Shown here: positions 57,177-64,000 of the stretch, in pieces
Position numbering within the stretch: the first letter of the stretch is position 1
How the letters are laid out: every line of letters begins with the position of its first letter
NCBI GenBank assembly: GCA_046309355.1
Contig: JBKCPL010000029.1
Span: forward strand, 73,402-137,401
DNA length: 64,000 bases
DNA from: CAYSBE01 sp046309355
GTDB lineage: Bacteria; Bacteroidota; Bacteroidia; UKL13-3
Reading direction: 5' to 3'
Position numbers and translations under genes: made by a program
The notes under the pieces: model-generated
Told to the model about the DNA's origin: nothing
What the model saw: the letters and a program-made list of their open reading frames with translations, nothing else
Databases searched by the model: none

Positions 57177-59241
57177 GCAATGATAATTGAAATGCACCTG
57201 TTTCCCTTACACTAACTACTTCTCTATCTGCCAGTACTAATTTATTCTTTAGCACCTCAGCCTGCTTTGCACCGATAGCAGAAGTCAATATAAATTTCCG
57301 TGATGGAAGTTGAAGCAACTTTTTATCCGGATACGCTGCGGTACAAATAACCATGTTGATGGAATCAGCAAATGTATGTGTTTTCAATCGCTGATTTGAA
57401 AGTACCAGTATACGTGCGTTACCTGCTTTAATATAGCGAGGACGTTCGTCCATCGGCTCATACATTTCATTTACTATTCCACTGCTCCAAATATGTTGTT
57501 GCAAATGAAATCTTTTCTTCTCCCTGTCTAGGTATAGTGCTGAGTCAGCTAAAATATAGGAATGGTCGTTACGTGTAATACGTATAGCAGAATGTCCGCT
57601 TACATGGTATACAGTTAAATCGTACTGCATTTGTTGTTTAATGTATGTATAGGATGAGATGCACATAAAACACAAGCATAAGGCAAGAAATAACTTAAAC
57701 CAGTATATTTCATGCCTCAGGAAATACGCAATCAGCGTTGCTGCCATTGCATACAAAACCAGAGTTTGCGGTATGCTGATTTGTATACCTTCAATGTAGG
57801 CATACGGTATTTTCTCTACCCACAATACTAATGTATTGGTAAACGAAATGATCAAGTATATGATGTAGCCTACTATGGAAGCTAATATGTGAATTGATGA
57901 AATAGCCATAAGCAGTAAACACCCATACAGGATAATGGTGGTTAGTGGAATGATAAAGAGATTTGAAAACAGAAAAACATTTGGGAACTGGTGAAAATAC
58001 AGTATGCCAATTGGACTGGTAGCTATCTGAGCGGCTATAGATACACTGGTGATTTTCCAAATCTGATTGCCTACCCATGTGTGCATAATGAGCATATTGT
58101 AGATATAAGGCTGAAGAAACACAATTCCTAAAACTGCCATATAACTCAATTGAAACCCTACATTAGCAATAATATTACAATCGAAGAGCATAAGAAGAAA
58201 AGCCGATGCAGCCAGTGTGTTATAAATATTAGCAGGGCGATCAATCGTATTGGAAACAATGATAAAACTGAACATTACCGTTGCTCGTAAAATAGATGGC
58301 GACATTCCGCATAGCAAACTGTAAATCCAAAGTATCAAAAGTGATATAATAGCCTTAAGCCACTTCGTATAGCGATTTCTATCAAAGGATTTTAGCAGCG
58401 TATTCAATATCATAAATATTATACCCACATGCATACCCGACACCGCCAGTACGTGCAAAGTACCGGTATTAGCAAAAGCCTGAACGGTTTCTTCATCTAT
58501 ATCGTCATCATAACCATACAGCAATGCCTGCGCGATGCCCATTTCATTTTTTGACTGCACATACTTAGCCAATACATATTTAAAATATGATTGTGTAGCG
58601 TATATGTACGTATACAAAGTAGGCTTTGCAGGAATGGCTGATACAGCGTATTGTCCCTGCCTGAGGTATGCCTGATGGTAACAATGATGGAATGCTAGGT
58701 AGCGTTTGTAGTTAAATTCACCCGGGTTTTGCGGTGGGGCTACTTGATTCAAAACGCGTACGGGAATCAAAATCCTGTCAGCGTAACCAACCGGAGATAA
58801 TGAATCGGTTTTTTGTATATAGATAATAACCTTGCCTATTGCAGTGTGTGTATGTCCACTGCTATCAATTATTCCTACTAGTTCAGCTCCGGCCTTCCAT
58901 GATTTCTTTTTGGCAACCGGCTGATCTGAAATTCGAACAACAGCCCATTTACTACGTGGGATGTGTTCAAAGTACTCAGAACGTATCCGTATGTCTTGAA
59001 GAAAATGCAATACAATACCACACGAGAACATGCATAGGTATGCAAAGCATGCAGGTATCCAACCAAGCCTGAGCGATGGGTTGTAGAAATAAAAGTAAAC
59101 ACAGCCGGCAATTGATAAAGCCAGTAAACCGATAATGAGTGGCATGGGAAATTCGGCAAACATGGCGATACCCACACCCAATACAAAAGGTATGAATAAC
59201 CGCACAACAGGTACTTTATGCCAAAAGCCTGCATTCATCAT
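57160..59241 (-). CDS. comEC: ComEC/Rec2 family DNA-uptake channel
   Basis: A 693-residue polytopic membrane protein. N-terminal helices and a soluble OB-like DUF4131 domain (about 30-200, NQVAPPQNPGEFNYKRYL) precede the competence domain with YGYDDDIDEETVQAFANTGTLHVLAVSGMHVG and helix-rich GMSPSILRATVMFS. The C-terminus (about 560 onward) is a remnant of the beta-lactamase-like domain without its HxHxDH metal motif. ComEC carries single-stranded DNA across the inner membrane during transformation. No other competence genes are here. The promoter is not obvious. Confidence 0.93.
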   Translation of the reverse strand: MMNAGFWHKVPVVRLFIPFVLGVGIAMFAEFPMPLIIGLLALSIAGCVYFYFYNPSLRLGWIPACFAYLCMFSCGIVLHFLQDIRIRSEYFEHIPRSKWAVVRISDQPVAKKKSWKAGAELVGIIDSSGHTHTAIGKVIIYIQKTDSLSPVGYADRILIPVRVLNQVAPPQNPGEFNYKRYLAFHHCYHQAYLRQGQYAVSAIPAKPTLYTYIYATQSYFKYVLAKYVQSKNEMGIAQALLYGYDDDIDEETVQAFANTGTLHVLAVSGMHVGIIFMILNTLLKSFDRNRYTKWLKAIISLLILWIYSLLCGMSPSILRATVMFSFIIVSNTIDRPANIYNTLAASAFLLMLFDCNIIANVGFQLSYMAVLGIVFLQPYIYNMLIMHTWVGNQIWKITSVSIAAQIATSPIGILYFHQFPNVFLFSNLFIIPLTTIILYGCLLLMAISSIHILASIVGYIIYLIISFTNTLVLWVEKIPYAYIEGIQISIPQTLVLYAMAATLIAYFLRHEIYWFKLFLALCLCFMCISSYTYIKQQMQYDLTVYHVSGHSAIRITRNDHSYILADSALYLDREKKRFHLQQHIWSSGIVNEMYEPMDERPRYIKAGNARILVLSNQRLKTHTFADSINMVICTAAYPDKKLLQLPSRKFILTSAIGAKQAEVLKNKLVLADREVVSVRETGAFQLSLHEYGN

Positions 59242-59273
59242 GATTGCTTTGTTCGCTTATGCGAGTATACTAA

Positions 59274-59297
59274 AAAAGCCCGGCAAGCCGGGCTTTT
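59274..59297 (-). terminator. Terminator of ahcY
   Basis: An 11-bp inverted repeat (59274-59284 against 59287-59297) with a very short loop, GC-rich core GCCCGG/CCGGGC, followed on the - strand by a T run. It lies between ahcY and comEC on the same strand and ends the ahcY transcript. Confidence 0.9.
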
Positions 59298-59316
59298 AGT
59301 GTAGTAGAAATATATA

Positions 59317-60630
59317 TTAATACCTGTAGTGTTCTGTTTTGAACGGTCCGTTTACATTTACACCAATGTAATCTGCCTGCTCACCATCAAGTTTGGTCAA
59401 TTTCGCACCAATATGTTCTAAGTGAAGTGCCGCTACTTTTTCATCCAGGTGCTTAGGCAATACGTATACTTTGTTTTCATACTTATTGCTGTTATTCCAC
59501 AACTCAATTTGTGCTAATGTTTGATTAGAGAATGAGTTACTCATTACAAAAGAAGGGTGACCCATAGCACAGCCCAGATTTACCAGACGACCTTCGGCAA
59601 GTATAATGATTTCTTTACCTTCGATGGTATACACATCTACCTGAGGCTTGATGGTATATTTTGATGCTCCGTGGTTTTTATTAATCCAGGCCATATCTAT
59701 TTCGTTATCAAAGTGGCCGATATTACACACGATCGATTTATCGCGCATTGCCATAAAGTGACGATCAGTGATAATACGAACGTTACCTGTAGCCGTAACG
59801 AAAATGTTGGCACGTGAACACGCATCTTCCATAGTCACCACTTCAAATCCATCCATAGCAGCCTGAAGTGCGCATATAGGATCTATTTCGGTAACCAGTA
59901 CACGTGCCCCAGCGCCACGCAATGATTCAGCCGAACCTTTTCCTACGTCTCCATAACCTGCAACAACCGCAACTTTACCTGCAAGCATAATATCCGTAGC
60001 CCTTCGAATGGCATCAACCAGCGACTCTTTACAACCGTATTTATTGTCAAATTTTGATTTGGTTACGGAATCATTAACATTAATGGCCGGCATTGGCAAT
60101 GTGCCCTTGCGCATGCGCTCATACAGGCGGTGCACTCCGGTAGTAGTTTCTTCCGATAATCCTTTAATGTCTTTAACCAACTCGGGGTAACGATCAAGTA
60201 CCATGTTTGTCAAATCACCCCCATCGTCCAGTATCATATTCAATGATTGTCCGCCTTCAAAGGCAAACAATGTTTGCTCAATACACCAGTCAAATTCTTC
60301 TTCGTTTTGTCCTTTCCACGCGTAAACAGGAATACCTGCAGCAGCAATAGCAGCAGCAGCATGATCTTGTGTAGAAAATATATTGCATGAGCTCCACGTT
60401 ACTTCGGCTCCCAGTGATTTTAATGTTTCAATAAGTACAGCCGTTTGAATAGTCATGTGCAAACATCCGGCAATACGTGCACCTTTTAATGGCTGCTGGG
60501 GACCGTATTCTTTACGAATAGCCATCAAACCCGGCATTTCCGCTTCGGCCAGTCTAATTTCTTTGCGGCCCCACTCGGCCAGCGATATGTCTTTTACTTT
60601 GTACGGTAAACGTGAATTAGTTTGTGTCAT
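59317..60630 (-). CDS. ahcY: Adenosylhomocysteinase
   Basis: A 437-residue NAD-dependent enzyme. Features are SLAEWGRKEIRLAE, MPGLMAIR, CNIFSTQDHAAAAIA, DDGGDLTNMVLDRYP, the NAD-binding GYGDVGKGSAESLRGAGA, CNIGHFDNEIDM, and the C-terminal EHYRY that closes the active site of the neighbouring subunit. It splits S-adenosylhomocysteine into adenosine and homocysteine, removing the product inhibitor of methyltransferases such as UbiE. It is a single-gene unit with a visible -7 box and terminator. The missing insert of the eukaryotic form is not assessed. Confidence 0.98.
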   Translation of the reverse strand: MTQTNSRLPYKVKDISLAEWGRKEIRLAEAEMPGLMAIRKEYGPQQPLKGARIAGCLHMTIQTAVLIETLKSLGAEVTWSSCNIFSTQDHAAAAIAAAGIPVYAWKGQNEEEFDWCIEQTLFAFEGGQSLNMILDDGGDLTNMVLDRYPELVKDIKGLSEETTTGVHRLYERMRKGTLPMPAINVNDSVTKSKFDNKYGCKESLVDAIRRATDIMLAGKVAVVAGYGDVGKGSAESLRGAGARVLVTEIDPICALQAAMDGFEVVTMEDACSRANIFVTATGNVRIITDRHFMAMRDKSIVCNIGHFDNEIDMAWINKNHGASKYTIKPQVDVYTIEGKEIIILAEGRLVNLGCAMGHPSFVMSNSFSNQTLAQIELWNNSNKYENKVYVLPKHLDEKVAALHLEHIGAKLTKLDGEQADYIGVNVNGPFKTEHYRY

Positions 60631-60663
60631 ACTAAATTGTTAATGAGTTAATTAAATGGACGG

Positions 60664-60694
60664 CAAATGTAGTACTTACGATGCATTTATTGAA
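60664..60694 (-). promoter_or_regulatory. Promoter of ahcY
   Basis: TACATTTG (60664-60671) with TTTC at 60692-60695 about 20 bases upstream, on the - strand, so the -33 element is one base off consensus. The predicted leader is about 30 bases. It stands back to back with the bacilliredoxin promoter. Confidence 0.6.
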
Positions 60695-60701
60695 ATATTT
60701 T

Positions 60702-60729
60702 TTGAATTAAACAACTGGGCTTAAATTTG
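60702..60729 (+). promoter_or_regulatory. Promoter of the bacilliredoxin gene
   Basis: TTG (60702-60704), 17-base spacer and TAAATTTG (60722-60729). Transcription would begin near 60732 and give a leader of about 98 bases, long for this region. Confidence 0.7.
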
Positions 60730-60792
60730 TGTTTAAAATAGTGGAGTGATTACCCATAATCATCTTCAGTAGTTTTAATTATTAAAATAAAA

Positions 60793-60821
60793 AACTCTCA
60801 AATCTTTAACTCTCAAATCTT
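60793..60821 (+). repeat. Tandem 14-base direct repeat in the bacilliredoxin leader
   Basis: AACTCTCAAATCTT occurs twice (60793-60806 and 60808-60821), separated by one T and ending 8 bases before the ATG. It lies in the mRNA leader, so it could affect translation; it may equally be a chance duplication. Confidence 0.75.
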
Positions 60822-60829
60822 AAATAACT

Positions 60830-61249
60830 ATGCCATATCCCGAAATGCTTGTAGCTCCTATGCGGGCTGAATTGGAAAATGCAGGATTTACTTCATTAAT
60901 GACCCCACAGGAAGTAGAAGCCGCACTTACAGACCACAGCGGAAGTAAACTTCTTGTATTTAACTCGGTATGCGGCTGTGCGGCAGGTACTGCTCGTCCG
61001 GGAGTGTTAAAGGCTTTACAAGGTGCATTAAAAAAGCCCGATCAACTATTAACCGTATTTGCAGGACAAGAAACCGAAGCTGTTGCTAAAGCACGTGAAT
61101 ACACAGCTCCCTTTCCTCCCTCATCCCCCAGTATTGCATTGTATAAGAACGGTGAGCTTGTTCATTTTATTGAACGACATATGATAGAAGGCAGACCGGC
61201 AGAATTAATTGCTGCAAACTTGCAGGCTGCATTTAATCAATTTTGCTAA
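60830..61249 (+). CDS. BrxA/BrxB family bacilliredoxin
   Basis: A 139-residue thioredoxin-fold protein with the CGC active site (C48-G-C50) in LVFNSVCGCAAGTARPG, the MPYPEMLVAPMRAEL opening and a C-terminal HFIERHMIEGRPAELIA helix. This is the YphP/YqiW (BrxA/BrxB) family, which removes bacillithiol from oxidised proteins. Bacillithiol use is known in some Bacteroidota. It is a single-gene unit with a promoter, a long leader and a strong terminator. Confidence 0.95.
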   Translation: MPYPEMLVAPMRAELENAGFTSLMTPQEVEAALTDHSGSKLLVFNSVCGCAAGTARPGVLKALQGALKKPDQLLTVFAGQETEAVAKAREYTAPFPPSSPSIALYKNGELVHFIERHMIEGRPAELIAANLQAAFNQFC

Positions 61250-61266
61250 TTGCCTATTCTACTAAT

Positions 61267-61296
61267 AAAAAAGCCCCGCATTTACGGGGCTTTTTT
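61267..61296. terminator. Bidirectional terminator between the bacilliredoxin gene and the type IX cargo gene
   Basis: Perfect 12-bp stem (61267-61278 against 61285-61296) with a 6-base loop and six A/T at the base on both sides. It serves both convergent genes. Confidence 0.92.
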
Positions 61297-61352
61297 ATTT
61301 ATTTATATGAGCGGAATTTTTTTTATCTGTCAGGGCAACTGCTAAATGAACC

Positions 61353-64000
61353 TTAGTCTTTTACAAATTTGCGGGTAACACGTTCCCCATTTTCTTCAAT
61401 AACTAGGAAGTACACACCTTTGCTCATATCGTTAAGTTGTATCGATACTTCAAAGTCATTTAACTGTTGCTGACTAACCTCTACTGTTTTACCTGTTATA
61501 TCGGTAACATAAATACGGGTGCTTACATTAAATCCGGTAGATAAGGTCACTTTAACCTGATCTTTAGCCGGGTTCGGATGAAGCAATAAACGGCCTGACA
61601 TTACTGTGGCTGCAGTCACCTGAGAGTTGGCTGATGAATTGCTTATCAAAAGCTGTATCCGCTTGCTGCTGTATGAAGCCGGCTGACTATTGGTAGAAAA
61701 TGTATAGCTTATTTCATCGCTAAACTCAACCTGTTTTCCGGTGTATGTATCTTTAAGTATAAAGTGATGGCCCGGCATAAATCCTGCCATACGGGATAAT
61801 ACCACTTTGTATTCGCCTTGCTCCTTGATGGGTCGGCTAATATTTATATAAACAATGGATGAAGTATTGGCTGGCAGGGAAGCAATACTGTTTATTTCTA
61901 ATGCTGCTGCATGCTCATCTGTGAATGTGCTGAGCTGTTCGGTTGCCATTGGAAATAATTCGCCATCGTGCAAATCAGCAGACCATCTACTATCATTAAA
62001 ATTGGTTAGCAATGCATCACTTATGTATTGATTATTTCCATCAAACAGTTTTATCATTAACTGATTGCTTAACTCATTTTTAAATAATGCTGCCGGTGTT
62101 GTTCCAACAGTTTTATCTGACTCTTCGAAGGTAATGGAGGCGGCACCGGCTACATGTGTCTGGATATAAAATGCCTGACCTGCTGCCAGAGTTCCGTTGC
62201 CGGCAAAAGAGCCTGTACCCACATTGTCAAATACATTGTATTGCCTGTAGTTGTTAAACACCGGGTCGAAAACAAAGAACCTGGTACTCAAATTAGCCGA
62301 TCTGTTTATAAGATTCAGATTAAGATTAGCCTGATATGGATTACCAACTAACGTCCAGCCTAACAAAGAACTGGCGCAGGCAATAACCTGATCACCTACA
62401 GCTGGTGAGCCCGTTGCACTTAAAGTAGCCGCAGCCGGAGTTGGTGAAGGATTGGTACCGTCTATCAACGTACAACCTTGTGAGCGATTACCTCTATAAA
62501 ATATTCGGTATCCAATTCCCGTCTGCAGGTTTTCTGTTGCTGTGTTTGGTACGGTTGTCCAGGTTTGTGTTGAGGTATTCCATGTAAACATGGAAGCTCC
62601 GTTACCAGAAGTGGCATCAAATCCATTTGTATGAGCCGCACCGCAAAGTGTGCCTCCAGAGCCTGAGCCGGTAATGTGCAGGGCTTGCTGCCAAGCTGAT
62701 GAGATACCAGTTGCTGTATTTACGGATGAGGCAAGAAATCGCCAGTTTCTATTTCCACCTGGTATGAAGCGCTGAACGGTTAGCGTTCCTGTGATATTAC
62801 CTGTAGCACCTACCTGACCAATCTGAGCACTTTGAGTAGCACTGGTTGACAGCAATAATAAATTGGCAGAACCGCATGCTAAAACACCATCCGTAACGGT
62901 AACCACTCCTGTTGAAGGTATTCTTAGCGAGTTACCCAATGTAACAGTTGCTGTGGGAGTATTAATCACCAAATTCAATACTACGTTGGTTGTGCCCGGA
63001 GTGGTTTGGTCAAAACTTAATGTACGCGACTCCGTACCTGAACATGTGAGTGTACTGGCAGCATTACCAATAATACCCTGAGTAGCCGTATTTGTTATTA
63101 AACCGCCTGCTTCGAAGTTAAACCCATTTAAATCTAACTTGCCATTTGTTGTAAATACTAGGGTATCATTAACTGTGGTGTTTCCGTTTAACACTTTTCG
63201 GGTGCTGCCCGACAAAGTAAGATTTGAGTACGTTCCGTCAACAACCGTTTGTGTACCTGTACCCGTATTGCTTGAATAGGTAACTGTATTCGGCCAGCTT
63301 ACTCCGGAAGGTAATGGTGTTGCCGAAGTGGATGCAGTAGTAAAGTTTTTTACACCAGTGCCTAAAAATGAAGTAGAGAATGAAATGCCTCCCACCATAT
63401 TGAAGGTTTGCATATTGGTATTTACTGTGGAACCGGCAGGTGCATTCACAACCAATGCATTATCGATAGTAATATTCCCTAAAACAGTGCGTGCTCGTGT
63501 TAGTGTAGTAATAGTAAATCGAAGTTCGGAATACGTACCTGCAACAACTTGTTGATCGGCATTTGCATTATAGTTAACCGTGCAAGGCCAGGTTTCATTT
63601 GCCGGAAGTGGTGTCGTTGTTGCTGCTGTATTTATGGTACCTGTACCTGAAATAGAAGTAGGGTTTCCGCCCATAATCAATGCCGCCATGTTTAGCGTAA
63701 CATTGGATCCCACAGTTAATGAACCAGCAACGTTGAACCCACCACCAGAAATGGTCTTGGTTGAAGTGGTAGAAGTTGTAAACGATACGTTGTTAAATGG
63801 AAATCTGCTTGAATGCAGCGCTATGGTTTGCGCGCCTCCGGTAAAATTGATGGTTGTTCCGGTTGTAGTGTAGGTAGCACCGAGTGTATTCGCTGTATAG
63901 TTACCGCTCACATTTATATCTCCGCCATTGCTTAATACACGGCTGCCTCCTGCAATATTTAACGCAACATACGTACCATACGCCACATTTTGTGAGCCTG
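61353..64000 (-). CDS. Large repetitive secreted protein with type IX sorting domain (5' end outside window)
   Basis: The frame is open to the window edge; the visible 882 residues are the C-terminal part and the apparent GTG at 63986 is internal. The upper part is made of T-, S-, G- and N-rich beta units with related segments of about 90 residues, for example ATTTPLPANETWPCTVNYN...VVAGTYSEL and STSATPLPSGVSWPNTVTYS...VVDGTYSNL. A middle region (GWTLVGNPYQANLNLN, RFFVFDPVFNNYRQYN) is typical of large Bacteroidota cargo. The end is a type A sorting domain (LLLHPNPAKDQVKVTLS, VYVTDITGK-like, GVYFLVIEENGERVTRKFVKD). It is a surface or secreted adhesin-like protein; the function of the missing N-terminus is unknown. 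Confidence 0.88.
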   Translation of the reverse strand, partial: GSQNVAYGTYVALNIAGGSRVLSNGGDINVSGNYTANTLGATYTTTGTTINFTGGAQTIALHSSRFPFNNVSFTTSTTSTKTISGGGFNVAGSLTVGSNVTLNMAALIMGGNPTSISGTGTINTAATTTPLPANETWPCTVNYNANADQQVVAGTYSELRFTITTLTRARTVLGNITIDNALVVNAPAGSTVNTNMQTFNMVGGISFSTSFLGTGVKNFTTASTSATPLPSGVSWPNTVTYSSNTGTGTQTVVDGTYSNLTLSGSTRKVLNGNTTVNDTLVFTTNGKLDLNGFNFEAGGLITNTATQGIIGNAASTLTCSGTESRTLSFDQTTPGTTNVVLNLVINTPTATVTLGNSLRIPSTGVVTVTDGVLACGSANLLLLSTSATQSAQIGQVGATGNITGTLTVQRFIPGGNRNWRFLASSVNTATGISSAWQQALHITGSGSGGTLCGAAHTNGFDATSGNGASMFTWNTSTQTWTTVPNTATENLQTGIGYRIFYRGNRSQGCTLIDGTNPSPTPAAATLSATGSPAVGDQVIACASSLLGWTLVGNPYQANLNLNLINRSANLSTRFFVFDPVFNNYRQYNVFDNVGTGSFAGNGTLAAGQAFYIQTHVAGAASITFEESDKTVGTTPAALFKNELSNQLMIKLFDGNNQYISDALLTNFNDSRWSADLHDGELFPMATEQLSTFTDEHAAALEINSIASLPANTSSIVYINISRPIKEQGEYKVVLSRMAGFMPGHHFILKDTYTGKQVEFSDEISYTFSTNSQPASYSSKRIQLLISNSSANSQVTAATVMSGRLLLHPNPAKDQVKVTLSTGFNVSTRIYVTDITGKTVEVSQQQLNDFEVSIQLNDMSKGVYFLVIEENGERVTRKFVKD

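Noticed and set aside
1..64000. tRNA genes, rRNA, CRISPR arrays, insertion sequences and prophage genes
   Set aside because: I looked for tRNA T-arm/anticodon patterns, regularly spaced repeats, transposase motifs and integrases on both strands and saw none; a tRNAscan or CRISPR search would be decisive.

Overview
The window is a gene-dense chromosomal segment from a member of the Bacteroidota. The evidence is the type IX secretion/gliding core (porP/sprF-gldK-gldL-gldM-gldN) and a porT homologue, two secreted proteins with type IX C-terminal sorting domains, a fused CcoN-CcoO cbb3 oxidase, DUF4271 and DUF4421 families, SusC-free but beta-barrel-rich outer-membrane gene content, and several promoters of the TTG-N17-19-TAnnTTTG type. 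The order cannot be fixed from the sequence; a Sphingobacteriales/Chitinophagales-like free-living aerobe or microaerobe is my guess. I see no insertion sequence, prophage, CRISPR array, tRNA or rRNA. No gene-free stretch is longer than 300 bases.

Layout. 1-4.2 kb: the 3' end of trigger factor, a class III aminotransferase, a lipoprotein and two outer-membrane beta-barrels. 4.4-13.8 kb: one long cbb3-oxidase transcription unit on the + strand (universal-stress-type protein, CcoI copper ATPase, CcoS, fused CcoNO, CcoQ, CcoP, CcoG, CcoH, a TauE/SafE-like membrane protein), with an FNR-like palindrome in front of it. 13.8-23.5 kb, mostly on the - strand: a DODA-type dioxygenase, a YceI protein with its MarR regulator, a YtcJ-like amidohydrolase lipoprotein, a lipid A-type acyltransferase, a CoA-transferase, ferritin and an acyl-CoA carboxylase. 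23.5-28.2 kb: the SRP RNA gene with its own promoter and terminator, maf, ppx, a three-gene DUF2805-DUF2256-DUF429 unit, then crcB-rsgA-dtd.

28.2-37.5 kb, - strand: a TamA/BamA-like barrel, DUF4271, hemD, porP, gldK, gldL, gldM and gldN. This is the secretion/gliding motor region. 37.5-46.5 kb: hemW, engB, then a + strand operon ubiE-porT-tgt-lptF/G-EamA and a secreted type IX cargo. 46.5-51.2 kb, mainly - strand: a nucleoside transporter, a bifunctional nuclease, DUF2905, thiamine pyrophosphokinase, a DciA-like protein and recF. 51.3-55.7 kb, + strand: pdhA, a TPR membrane protein, ribH, a lipoprotein and purN. 55.7-64 kb: a comEC-enoyl-CoA hydratase-secreted protein operon, ahcY, a bacilliredoxin, and the 3' part of a large repetitive type IX cargo that runs off the window.

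Most genes are core metabolism and cell-envelope functions. The most interesting points are a translationally coupled unit of three uncharacterised nucleic-acid-type proteins (25.4-26.4 kb), a possible structured small RNA between maf and ppx, an SRP RNA with a non-GNRA apical loop, a queuosine transglycosylase that has lost all four zinc ligands, a MarR palindrome sitting inside its own promoter spacer, and an outer-membrane barrel/DUF4271 pair leading into the type IX core operon. Gene packing is extreme: three convergent pairs share stop codons, and several -7 boxes sit almost on the start codon.
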